64,000 bases of DNA. It comes from Flagellimonas aquimarina (GTDB lineage Bacteria; Bacteroidota; Bacteroidia; Flavobacteriales; Flavobacteriaceae). Under the pieces are notes generated by a model. It was not told where the DNA came from and ran no database searches. It worked only from the letters and a program-made list of their open reading frames with translations. Location of the stretch: the NCBI RefSeq assembly GCF_003149745.1, contig NZ_QGEG01000001.1:186001-250000 (forward strand). The letters run 5' to 3'. Position numbers and translations under genes: made by a program. Below, in pieces: positions 17,810 to 24,918 of this stretch. Within the stretch, counting starts at the first letter, position 1, and each line of letters begins with the position of its first letter.

Positions 17810-18547
17810 TTAAATATTCAAATCTGCTCCGATAATGTTTTCTAAAGCCATTATTGAAGAAATAAATTCTGAGCGTTGTAGTTCAAAATTCATTGTTGCT
17901 TGGTTCATCATTTGTTGCAAACGGGTATACTCAGTAACATTGATCACACCATTAGCAAAATCCTTTTCGGCCCTTATGGATTGAATTCTGAAGTTGTCCA
18001 CAATAGACCCCGAAATAAAAAACAACCGATGGGTCTTAAGTAAATCATTATAGAGTTCAACAACTTTTTGTTCTAATTCTACCTCTGCCACTTGGGTTTC
18101 AAAACGAGCTTTTTCCGCTTCTCCTTTTGCACTTTTTATCTTGGCCCTGCGGTTAATTATCGCAGACAAAGGCAACCGTAATGAAACACCGACGTTATAC
18201 CTACTTTGTTCCGTAGAAAAGAGGGTCTGGCTTCCTGGGTCACCTGCTATTTGAGAGTTGCTCAGATTATCAAAAATGCCATAGTTATAGCCTGCTTCTA
18301 AATTTATATACTCCAACCAAGCTCGTTGTTCATCTGAAACAACACCATCTCTATACTGTTGTTCTGAGATAGTCACTTTTATAAATGGCGAATATTCTTT
18401 GGCCATAAAAATAAGTGTGTCAATAGGTGGTAATTTTTTGCTGATATCATTTTCTTTGAGCCCTTTTTCAATAAAATCATTGATAGACTGACCAGCAACG
18501 GTTTGTAGTACCAAAAAAACCAATAAAAAGCCCCAAAATTTCTTCAT
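17810..18547 (-). CDS. Half-length TolC-like outer-membrane protein
   Basis: I chose ATG 18547 (245 residues): it gives a clear signal peptide, MKKFWGFLLVFLVLQTVAGQ, and a TAATG overlap with the sugar-transferase gene; the longer frame to 18598 would put 17 polar residues before it. The mature protein has the outer-membrane efflux pattern: long amphipathic helices, a region with alternating strand pattern (YNVGVSLRLPLS), and helix RAKIKSAKGEAEKARFETQ. Usual TolC proteins are about 420-500 residues with two such repeats; this one holds roughly one. It may form the export channel, as no Wza-type SLBB protein is encoded nearby, or act as an accessory factor. Confidence 0.8.
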   Translation of the reverse strand: MKKFWGFLLVFLVLQTVAGQSINDFIEKGLKENDISKKLPPIDTLIFMAKEYSPFIKVTISEQQYRDGVVSDEQRAWLEYINLEAGYNYGIFDNLSNSQIAGDPGSQTLFSTEQSRYNVGVSLRLPLSAIINRRAKIKSAKGEAEKARFETQVAEVELEQKVVELYNDLLKTHRLFFISGSIVDNFRIQSIRAEKDFANGVINVTEYTRLQQMMNQATMNFELQRSEFISSIMALENIIGADLNI

Positions 18548-19743
18548 TATACGTTCTCTTTTTGAAAAACTGCTCTGAACGTTCTCAGTACTATCCACAT
18601 ATCAATCAAAAAAGCGTACTTACTGTTAGCGTATTCTACATATTTAACATCCAGATTTTTACGTTCTTCCGGGGACATTTTGGAACTTCTTCCTCGAGCT
18701 TCTACCTGCCAAAGTCCTGTTATTCCTGCAGGGCCGTTGAACCTATTCGTCCATTCATCCGTAGTCAACACTTCGGCCTCATATAAAGGCAAAGGTCTAT
18801 TGCCCACCACGGACATATCTCCCTTAAGAACATTGATCAGCTGTGGCAATTCATCTATACTTAACTTTCTTATAATCTTTCCAACTTTGGTTATTCTAGG
18901 GTCGTTATCGAACTTTACAAAAGCACTCTTGGCACTTTCTTTACGTATGTTGTTATGAAGGTTCTCATCTACTTCAGCATCATCTCCAAAAAGAACCGTT
19001 CCTTGTGTCTTATCCAATGTTTGCCCAATACTTTCTTCCTTGGACTGTTCAAGGTCTTCGTGTGCATATTGATTTAAGTGCTGAAACTCTTTTAAACGCT
19101 TATCTGCATCTGGGTACATGGAGCGTAGTTTATAGAAATCAAAAATTTTATATCCTGTCCCCACTCTTTTGGAAATGTAATAGACCTTGCCCTTGGACTC
19201 TAGTCTAATAGCAATGATAAACAGTATCAGGAACGGGGAGCCCAACAATAAAGCGAGTCCCGCTACAGTGATATCAAAAGTTCGTTTCCAAAAACCTATT
19301 TTGTATTCTTTGTCCACTCCTTTTGATGGTGCAATTTTTTCCTTTTTTAAATTGACCTTAAGCTCTTTTAAAAAACGAACTCTATCCAAGATATTGGTTG
19401 TGGAAAGAGGTTGCACATAGAAATCATCTATACCATTTTTAACCGCTTCTGACAAGTCATTTTTGTTCCTATCCTTGGCTACCAAAATGAACGGAATGGA
19501 GCTGTTATTTGCGAACCTCTCCCTCAAAGTTTTATGAAACTCTATACCAGATTGTCCTGGAATTTGTTTTTCACAAAGAATGGCATCCACATTTTTATGT
19601 TCCTCTAGCCATTTAATGGCCAAAACGGAGTTTTTTGCAATGTGGAGATCTACTTTTTGGTCGCAGTCCATAAACTGTTCCACCACTTTTTGATTTGTTC
19701 CCACATAAAGAAGGCAAAGTTTCTTGTCCGAAATTACTTCCAT
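18547..19743 (-). CDS. Initiating sugar transferase fused to a degenerate receiver domain
   Basis: 398 residues. Residues 1-130 have receiver-domain spacing, but the active site is altered: the acidic pair after strand 1 is missing (LLYVGTNQ), the phospho-acceptor Asp is Glu58 (DAILCEKQIPG), and the conserved Lys is Gln111 (FYVQPLS). From about residue 150 there is a bacterial sugar transferase (Pfam PF02397 type): membrane helix in TFDITVAGLALLLGSPFLIL, KLRSM, DPRITKVGKIIRKLSIDELPQ, NVLKGDMSVVGNRPLP and GITGLWQVEARG. This domain transfers a sugar-1-phosphate to undecaprenyl phosphate, the first step of repeat-unit synthesis. About 50 extra residues separate KLRSM from DPRITK. The gene lies 5 nt downstream of a stand-alone receiver gene. 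Confidence 0.92.
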   Translation of the reverse strand: MEVISDKKLCLLYVGTNQKVVEQFMDCDQKVDLHIAKNSVLAIKWLEEHKNVDAILCEKQIPGQSGIEFHKTLRERFANNSSIPFILVAKDRNKNDLSEAVKNGIDDFYVQPLSTTNILDRVRFLKELKVNLKKEKIAPSKGVDKEYKIGFWKRTFDITVAGLALLLGSPFLILFIIAIRLESKGKVYYISKRVGTGYKIFDFYKLRSMYPDADKRLKEFQHLNQYAHEDLEQSKEESIGQTLDKTQGTVLFGDDAEVDENLHNNIRKESAKSAFVKFDNDPRITKVGKIIRKLSIDELPQLINVLKGDMSVVGNRPLPLYEAEVLTTDEWTNRFNGPAGITGLWQVEARGRSSKMSPEERKNLDVKYVEYANSKYAFLIDMWIVLRTFRAVFQKENV

Positions 19744-19748
19744 AATTC

Positions 19749-20114
19749 TTAAGCCCGTATAAGCAGTTTTTCTACTCTAATTAACAGTTCTTCAGGGTTA
19801 AATGGCTTTACCAAATAATCATCCGCACCCAATTTTAAACACTGAATACGATCCGCACTGCTATCTCTGCAACTCAACACGATTATTGGAATTTCAGCAA
19901 AATACCCGCTTTCCTTTATTTTTTGAATAAGTTCAAACCCATCCATATTTGGCATTTCCAAATCTGTAATAATCAAATCCGGAATATTCCCTTCCTGCAT
20001 CCATGACAATGCTGATAAACCATCTTCCATTGTGGTTACATTGTATGATTGTCCTAAAAACTGCGATACCAATTCGCTCAGCGATTGTTTATCATCTACT
20101 ACTAGAATTTTCAT
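19749..20114 (-). CDS. Stand-alone receiver protein (CheY-like)
   Basis: 121 residues forming one receiver domain with all key residues: Asp7/Asp8 in LVVDDKQ, phospho-acceptor Asp51 in IITDLEMPNMDG, Ser in IVLSCRD, and Lys in YLVKPFNPEEL. There is no output domain. It is the first gene of the EPS operon, followed 5 nt later by the pseudo-receiver sugar transferase, so it may be a phosphate sink, a partner of the pseudo-receiver, or an intermediate of the phosphorelay encoded upstream. The upstream gap holds an exact 21-bp-period direct repeat (20189-20218). Confidence 0.93.
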   Translation of the reverse strand: MKILVVDDKQSLSELVSQFLGQSYNVTTMEDGLSALSWMQEGNIPDLIITDLEMPNMDGFELIQKIKESGYFAEIPIIVLSCRDSSADRIQCLKLGADDYLVKPFNPEELLIRVEKLLIRA

Positions 20115-20154
20115 TGTATTTCTTTTTTAAATTTTGTAGTACTTAACATAGTTG

Positions 20155-20218
20155 AAAAGTAGGATAAATATTACTTAATGATAATTCTATGTTGTAAAAC
20201 CAAGGCAGCATGTTGTAA
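20155..20218 (-). promoter_or_regulatory. Candidate EPS-operon promoter with LytTR-type direct repeat
   Basis: On the + strand ATGTTGTAA occurs at 20189-20197 and again at 20210-20218: an exact 9-bp direct repeat with a 12-bp spacer, i.e. 21 bp start to start. Twenty-four bp nearer the gene is AAAAGTAGGA (20155-20164), which on the minus strand reads TCCTACTTTT and contains TACTTTTC, one mismatch from the Bacteroidetes -7 element TAnnTTTG. No TTG is seen at the -33 distance, as expected for an activator-dependent promoter. The element lies 41-104 bp upstream of the receiver gene that starts at 20114. Confidence 0.55.
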
Positions 20219-20406
20219 GTTGCAGTTTATTGATAGTAACATTTTGCTGCGTAATGTATAGCCAGGCCTCAAAAAAAATATAGGATTTTAAGGCTTTTAA
20301 GCGTACTCGCCCATCGCTAAACTATATTGGTTAGCTATGAGCAAACAAATTGAAAGTGGAGAAATGAGCTAGAGGTAAAAAATTGAGCTAGAAATCACCC
20401 AAAAAT
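20219..20406. other. Gene-free stretch between signalling cluster and EPS operon
   Basis: No coding frame is convincing here. A short direct repeat TGAGCTAGA occurs at 20365-20373 and 20384-20392 just after the end of the glycosyltransferase gene, and GCTAA/TTAGC pair around 20320-20336, but no T-run follows and I do not call a terminator. The stretch therefore leaves open read-through from the signalling genes into the EPS operon. Confidence 0.5.
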
Positions 20407-21252
20407 CTATTGTGTAACCTCGTCCGTAATTAACGCCTTATACGCTTCTTCCATTGATTTTTTAGTAGGTATAAACCTTTCATTGCAAAATGGAAATGGC
20501 TTTGCAGGGTCCCTTTTTGGTGGTAAGGCAGTGTAAACATCAATGGGGACATATTTGAACTTACCAACGGTATAGAGTTTAATGGCCAGCATACCATCAT
20601 CACATCCTGAAACCGCCCTTAGGTCAGTTTCATACCCGATGGGAAGAATGGCATCCCTTCGGATTGCCATACAAACCGCTCTAATGTGCTTAATTTTTGT
20701 AGTAAAGCCTTGGGATAACTTCCACCGGAAATAAATATTTTTCACCTTGTTCCGAAATTTCATTTTGGAAGAGAGTTGAAAATCATCCTCATAACTTTTT
20801 GAAACGGAATAACAGAGTACAAGATCTTTGTCAACAAAAAAAGGAAGAGCCATTTTATCTATGTAATATGGATCATATATAGAATCTGGATCCATGGTAC
20901 ATACAATTTGCCCCTTGGCCTCTTCTAATCCTCTTTGTCTTGCATGGGTTATTCCCTGCTGTGCTTCACTTACAACTTTAGCTCCAAGTTGTTCAAGAAT
21001 GGACAGACTTTCTTCATCTGCATTATTTTCTACAAAAATGACTTCGTAAGGAATGATGGTTTTAAGATTGGCCAAGGAATATATATGGGCAATCAAAGTT
21101 TCTTTTGCCCTGTAAATCGGTACAATTAGGCTTACTGTAGGTTTGGCAACTGACGCTAGCAGTTCAAAATACGAGGTTAACTTGTTAAAATCATCATCGT
21201 TCAAGCTTTTTGGTGTAGCTCCAAAATATGGTTTATAGGCGGTAACTTTCAT
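20407..21252 (-). CDS. Glycosyltransferase family 2, last gene of the signalling cluster
   Basis: 281 residues. A GT2 domain starts at about residue 38 with PTVSLIVPIYRAKETLIAHI, then EVIFVENNADEES, QGITHARQRGLEEAKG and CTMDPDSIYDP, where DPDS is the metal-site motif. A C-terminal SGCDDGMLAIKLY segment supplies the acidic catalytic pair. No membrane helix is apparent. The gene lies 27 nt after the STAS gene and is separated from the EPS operon by 292 nt. Its position ties polysaccharide synthesis to the signalling genes, and it may act on the same polymer. Confidence 0.85.
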   Translation of the reverse strand: MKVTAYKPYFGATPKSLNDDDFNKLTSYFELLASVAKPTVSLIVPIYRAKETLIAHIYSLANLKTIIPYEVIFVENNADEESLSILEQLGAKVVSEAQQGITHARQRGLEEAKGQIVCTMDPDSIYDPYYIDKMALPFFVDKDLVLCYSVSKSYEDDFQLSSKMKFRNKVKNIYFRWKLSQGFTTKIKHIRAVCMAIRRDAILPIGYETDLRAVSGCDDGMLAIKLYTVGKFKYVPIDVYTALPPKRDPAKPFPFCNERFIPTKKSMEEAYKALITDEVTQ

Positions 21253-21279
21253 TTTTTAAGCTCTTTTTAGTTTCACCAA

Positions 21280-21582
21280 TTAGACACGGTCCGAACTTAA
21301 AATGTAATTGGTTTTTGTAGCGTTCATGATTTCGGAAATACTATGGTTCTGCCTTCCTATTAGAGAGATAACCTTATTTTGCCTAACAGACTTTTGGTAA
21401 AACTTTTCAAAGAAGTGTGCAGCAGCGGAATCCAACGTAGTTACTTTTTCTAAGCTGATCACAACATTGTCATGCTGTTCCAAAACGGAATCAAAATATG
21501 AGCTCAAAGCACTTACATGCTGTATAGATACTTTTCCCAATATTTCGAATATTCCTCTGTTCTCCCTTATTTCTAATGACAT
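21280..21582 (-). CDS. STAS-domain protein
   Basis: 100 residues, the size of one STAS domain (SpoIIAA-like). The pattern of strands and helices fits: IRENRGIFEILGKVSIQ, then VVISLEKVTTLDSAAAHFFEKF, where the Ser in LDSAA is at the place of the regulated serine in the DSSG motif of anti-sigma-factor antagonists. No partner kinase or PP2C phosphatase gene is present in the window. It lies between the LytTR regulator gene (109-nt gap) and a glycosyltransferase gene. It may bind a kinase or another regulatory protein; the partner is unknown. Confidence 0.75.
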   Translation of the reverse strand: MSLEIRENRGIFEILGKVSIQHVSALSSYFDSVLEQHDNVVISLEKVTTLDSAAAHFFEKFYQKSVRQNKVISLIGRQNHSISEIMNATKTNYILSSDRV

Positions 21583-21691
21583 ATGCTAAAAAGATTTAAT
21601 TATTAAATTGTGTCCCTAATTAACATTTTCAAAAAGCGTCTAAATATATTAACGTAAAATAGGGTATATATTGTAGTATTTTTCTTTCTTT

Positions 21692-22402
21692 TTATAAAAG
21701 ATTCAGTCGCTGCATTAATTCTGGTCTATTAGATCTGCTTATTGGAATGACACTCCGCTCTATTAGAACACTATTGTCCTGTATATCTATTATTTGAGTG
21801 AAGTTTATTATAAACGAACGGTGAATTTGAAGGAACCTGCACTCGGGCAACTTTTCCTTTATTTTCTTAAGTGTTGAGTGCACTCTATATCGTTTGGCCC
21901 TAGTTTGTATTTCTATATAGTCCCCTTTTGCTTCTATCAGCAAGATATCCATGAATTTTAATTTTATCAATCGCCTATCTATATTGATATAAAGGTCTTC
22001 ATCTTCGTTCTGGGTTGTATTTATTTCTGGTTGTTCGAGCGGTGTTTTTTGAAAAGTACTTTCCAATTTACAAGCACATTTTTTAAACCGTTCAGAAGAA
22101 ATTGGTTTAACCAGATAGTCAACTATAAATTCATATTCATAGGCTTCAATAGCAAAGTTTTTATCCGATGTGGTCAACACAATTTTTGGAGGGTTATTTA
22201 CTGTTTCTATAAAATCGACTCCAGAGAGTTTGGGCATATGAATATCCAAGAAAATTAAATCTACTTTGGTGTGTCTAATGTATTTAAGTGCTTCCAACGC
22301 ATTTGGAAACTCTGCTACCACCTCCATATCTGGAATGGTCTTGCACAGTTCTGCCACAATGGCCCTGGCACTTGTCTCATCATCCACAATAATACACCTC
22401 AT
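21692..22402 (-). CDS. LytTR response regulator
   Basis: 236 residues. An N-terminal receiver domain (Asp7/Asp8 in CIIVDDET, phospho-acceptor Asp53 in LIFLDIHMPKLSG, Thr in VLTTSDK, Lys in YLVKPIS) is followed after a linker by a LytTR DNA-binding domain from about residue 135: LIKLKFMDILLIEAKGDYIE, RVHSTLKKIKEKLP, FLQIHRSFIINFTQI and VIPISRSNR. This is the only DNA-binding output in the signalling cluster, so it is the likely end of the phosphorelay. It starts 1 nt after the HPt gene stop. LytTR proteins bind paired 9-bp direct repeats with about 21-bp period, which are present at 20189-20218 and 10890-10919. Confidence 0.95.
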   Translation of the reverse strand: MRCIIVDDETSARAIVAELCKTIPDMEVVAEFPNALEALKYIRHTKVDLIFLDIHMPKLSGVDFIETVNNPPKIVLTTSDKNFAIEAYEYEFIVDYLVKPISSERFKKCACKLESTFQKTPLEQPEINTTQNEDEDLYINIDRRLIKLKFMDILLIEAKGDYIEIQTRAKRYRVHSTLKKIKEKLPECRFLQIHRSFIINFTQIIDIQDNSVLIERSVIPISRSNRPELMQRLNLL

Positions 22403-22403
22403 C

Positions 22404-22736
22404 TTATGCTATCTTTAAAATAAATTCCTCAACGGACTGTAAAATCTTATGAAACTCCTCTTTGAGTTTTGTATCTCCATATTTTAGGTCTTCTTCATAT
22501 TTAACGGCAAGTTTATACCCGCTATTAAGCCCTAGAATACCAAATTTGTGTTTTATTTTGTGCACAACCTTTGCGGATTCCTCTAAGTTATCACGCTCTA
22601 GATATTCTGCATATTCTATTTTCTCTTTTGGAAACTCGGTTTGGATGATAGTCAAGAATTTCTTTTCAAATTCTTCATTTCCACCTGAAATTTCCTTTAT
22701 ATAATTAAGATTTGGCTTCTCTGTCATTGTGCTCAT
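22404..22736 (-). CDS. Histidine phosphotransfer (HPt) protein
   Basis: 110 residues (107 if the ATG at 22727 is used), all helical, with the HPt core AKVVHKIKHKFGILGL; His59 is the expected phosphorylated residue, in the place of the AHxLKG motif. It would shuttle phosphate from a receiver to the LytTR protein. The 5' end overlaps the preceding histidine kinase gene by 32 nt (23 nt for the shorter start), and the LytTR gene begins 1 nt after its stop. Both kinases in the cluster lack receiver domains, so an HPt here implies a separate receiver as intermediate. Confidence 0.88.
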   Translation of the reverse strand: MSTMTEKPNLNYIKEISGGNEEFEKKFLTIIQTEFPKEKIEYAEYLERDNLEESAKVVHKIKHKFGILGLNSGYKLAVKYEEDLKYGDTKLKEEFHKILQSVEEFILKIA

Positions 22737-23778
22737 TTTTTATTGTAAAAAAGAAAGTTGTACCCATACCTTCTCCAGAGGATAACCAGATATCCCCCCT
22801 GTAATAATTTATAATTTTCTTTACCAACGCAAGTCCAATCCCAGTTGCTCCAGAGTTGTTTTCAAGCTTTTTGAACATATCAAAAATGCCTGCCTGCAAA
22901 TGTTTGGGAATTCCCTTTCCATTGTCCGATACACTAAATAGCCAACCATCCTTTTCCTCTTTTACATCTATCATCACTTGCCCATATCTCCTGTCTTCAG
23001 TTGCCGTAATCGCATTGGTAATTAAATTCTTGAACAACTGCTCTATTCTGTACTTTCCCGTATACAATTTTGGCAGTTTTTCACTCTTTTTTATTTTGAC
23101 ATTTTCGGGAACATATATAGTTTGTCCTATTTCGTCAATCAACAAATTAAGGTCTATCATTACAGCACTTTCTTGAATAGAGTCTATTGTTGAATGACGA
23201 AGAATACCATCAATTAAACCATCCATCTTAGATAGGTTCTGAAAAATAAGCTGTACGTTTTCCTTGTTTTCTTCTTTGAAACCATCCTGTCCGTCCTCAA
23301 ACACCCAGCTCACCAAAGAATGCACGTTTCTTATTGGCGATTTTAAATCATGTGATACCATATGTGCATAGTTGTTCAATGACTCATTCTGTTGTTCCAG
23401 GTTTTTCAAGAGCATATCCTTTTCTGCAGTTATTTCTACAAGTTTATGTGCTTGTTTTTCTATATCCTCGACCAATTTTTGTGGATTAAAATCCAACTTA
23501 CCGTTTATGCGGTCGCTGGTTTTGTGCTGCATAGAGGCAACTGCCTTGCTTAAAGCATCCAAGACTTTTCTTTGGCCTTCCGTTTCTTTATACAGCCTTT
23601 GATTGGCCTCATATAACTCCTCTGAGCTTAAAGACGTGGCCCTCTGAATCATTTTCAGTTTTTCATCGAAATCTGAGTATGATTTACTGATAGAATTAAA
23701 GAACGTCTCCATTTCTGGATGTTCCACTACCTCTTTTGGGAAGAATTTCTTTATTTGTCTTTTAAGCAGGGAATGCAT
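22705..23778 (-). CDS. Histidine kinase, NahK-like, paired with the FIST protein
   Basis: 357 residues. The N-terminus (LLKRQIKKFF, then SKSYSDFDEKLKMIQRATSLSSEELYEANQ) matches the helical region typical of kinases encoded next to FIST/NosP or H-NOX proteins. A coiled coil at about 100-135 leads to HisKA (NYAHMVSHDLKSPIRN, His143) and HATPase (NLITNAITATED, DNGKGIPKHLQ, GATGIGLALVKKI). No PAS, no membrane helix and no receiver domain. Signal input must therefore come from a partner protein; the FIST-domain gene ends 0 nt upstream, so the two are very probably partners. Its 3' end overlaps the HPt gene. Confidence 0.92.
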   Translation of the reverse strand: MHSLLKRQIKKFFPKEVVEHPEMETFFNSISKSYSDFDEKLKMIQRATSLSSEELYEANQRLYKETEGQRKVLDALSKAVASMQHKTSDRINGKLDFNPQKLVEDIEKQAHKLVEITAEKDMLLKNLEQQNESLNNYAHMVSHDLKSPIRNVHSLVSWVFEDGQDGFKEENKENVQLIFQNLSKMDGLIDGILRHSTIDSIQESAVMIDLNLLIDEIGQTIYVPENVKIKKSEKLPKLYTGKYRIEQLFKNLITNAITATEDRRYGQVMIDVKEEKDGWLFSVSDNGKGIPKHLQAGIFDMFKKLENNSGATGIGLALVKKIINYYRGDIWLSSGEGMGTTFFFTIKNEHNDREAKS

Positions 23779-24906
23779 TTACTCGCTCAATAATGTTAGG
23801 GTCATGGTTTGGTTATGCAATTGGCACTCATTCTTTCCGGCAAATGGCGCCATTTCTCCGTATGAGTAAAACCCAGCGATTTTTGCTTGGTCTCCTATGA
23901 TCTCCGCCACCTCTTCAATTTCGTCTTCGGTACGTTGGTCCAGCACTAATTTTCTACCCACGCAACTTACCAAAATGGCCAGCTCTGGTTTATTCTTTCT
24001 ATCTCTCATTGCCAACACTGCAGCATTGGATGCTCCCTCGGCAATATCATCTACTGTGGACATCATCAATTGTACTTTTGCGTTCATTGGCATATCTCCT
24101 GCCAATATCATTGAGTTTTCTTCCTCATCTATATTAAGAATAGTACGCACCAATGGCTCGGACTCATCATTTTGCTGAACGGTCAGCGGGTATAAAAGTG
24201 CTGCTTTTGGCAACTCGTTAGCTTTATCGCCCAAGTACATTTTATAAAGATCCAACGCAGGTTTTCCATCAATCTCAAAGAGGACATTACCTTCAGATTT
24301 GGTGATCGTTCTTTCTGGGCCAAATGGTGTCCAACCCCCAAAATTTGCATAAGAAACTTCGAGATCTCCTCCATAAAAACCAATGGCCACCACTTCCCCT
24401 TGCTTTGGATTCTCATTGTATGAAGTCAATGTTTTTTCAAACCTGGCTCCATCTCCGCATAACCCTCCCGTAATTGACGCACTAAAACCGTCTGCTGATT
24501 CCAAACCATCTATTAGGTCACTCCCATTTACAAAGCTTCCATCAGAAACAATGAACATATGCCTAAGCTGTTCTTTGTCAAACCGATTTGAAATAGCCAA
24601 GCCCATTTTCTCAATATCATCATGGTTTGAAACATTTTCACTTACTATGGTGAAACGAGTTTTTTCAAATTCTATCGCGGTCAACGTAATGCTTTCCTCA
24701 TAAACACTGGTTTCCATAATCTCTCCTGAAGTAGACCCAAAAACAAGATGGCCCTTAGGGTAGAGCTCCTTTACCTCATTGAACAAATCCTTGGATTCCA
24801 GTAAATATCTATCTCCAAAAATAAGGACCAATGGTTCTTGTAAGGGTTCGTTTTGACCAAACTCCCACACTCCTCCTTTTAATCTTTTTGCTTGATTTAT
24901 CTTCAT
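23779..24906 (-). CDS. FIST-domain sensor (NosP-type candidate NO sensor)
   Basis: 375 residues covering FIST_N and FIST_C. FIST_N is seen as PLVLIFGDRYLL, GHLVFGSTSGEIM and SITGGLCGDGARF; FIST_C as AILVSCVGRKLVL, then a GFYSYGEMAPF segment and a terminal CQLHNQTMTLTLL, the family's most conserved C-terminal block. Members next to NahK-type kinases have been shown in Pseudomonas, Vibrio and Shewanella to be haem-containing NO sensors (NosP). The cytoplasmic protein directly precedes the histidine kinase gene (stop and start adjacent at 23779/23778). Haem binding is inferred from this context; the haem ligand cannot be assigned from sequence alone. Confidence 0.88.
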   Translation of the reverse strand: MKINQAKRLKGGVWEFGQNEPLQEPLVLIFGDRYLLESKDLFNEVKELYPKGHLVFGSTSGEIMETSVYEESITLTAIEFEKTRFTIVSENVSNHDDIEKMGLAISNRFDKEQLRHMFIVSDGSFVNGSDLIDGLESADGFSASITGGLCGDGARFEKTLTSYNENPKQGEVVAIGFYGGDLEVSYANFGGWTPFGPERTITKSEGNVLFEIDGKPALDLYKMYLGDKANELPKAALLYPLTVQQNDESEPLVRTILNIDEEENSMILAGDMPMNAKVQLMMSTVDDIAEGASNAAVLAMRDRKNKPELAILVSCVGRKLVLDQRTEDEIEEVAEIIGDQAKIAGFYSYGEMAPFAGKNECQLHNQTMTLTLLSE

Positions 24907-24918
24907 TATTTTCTGTTT

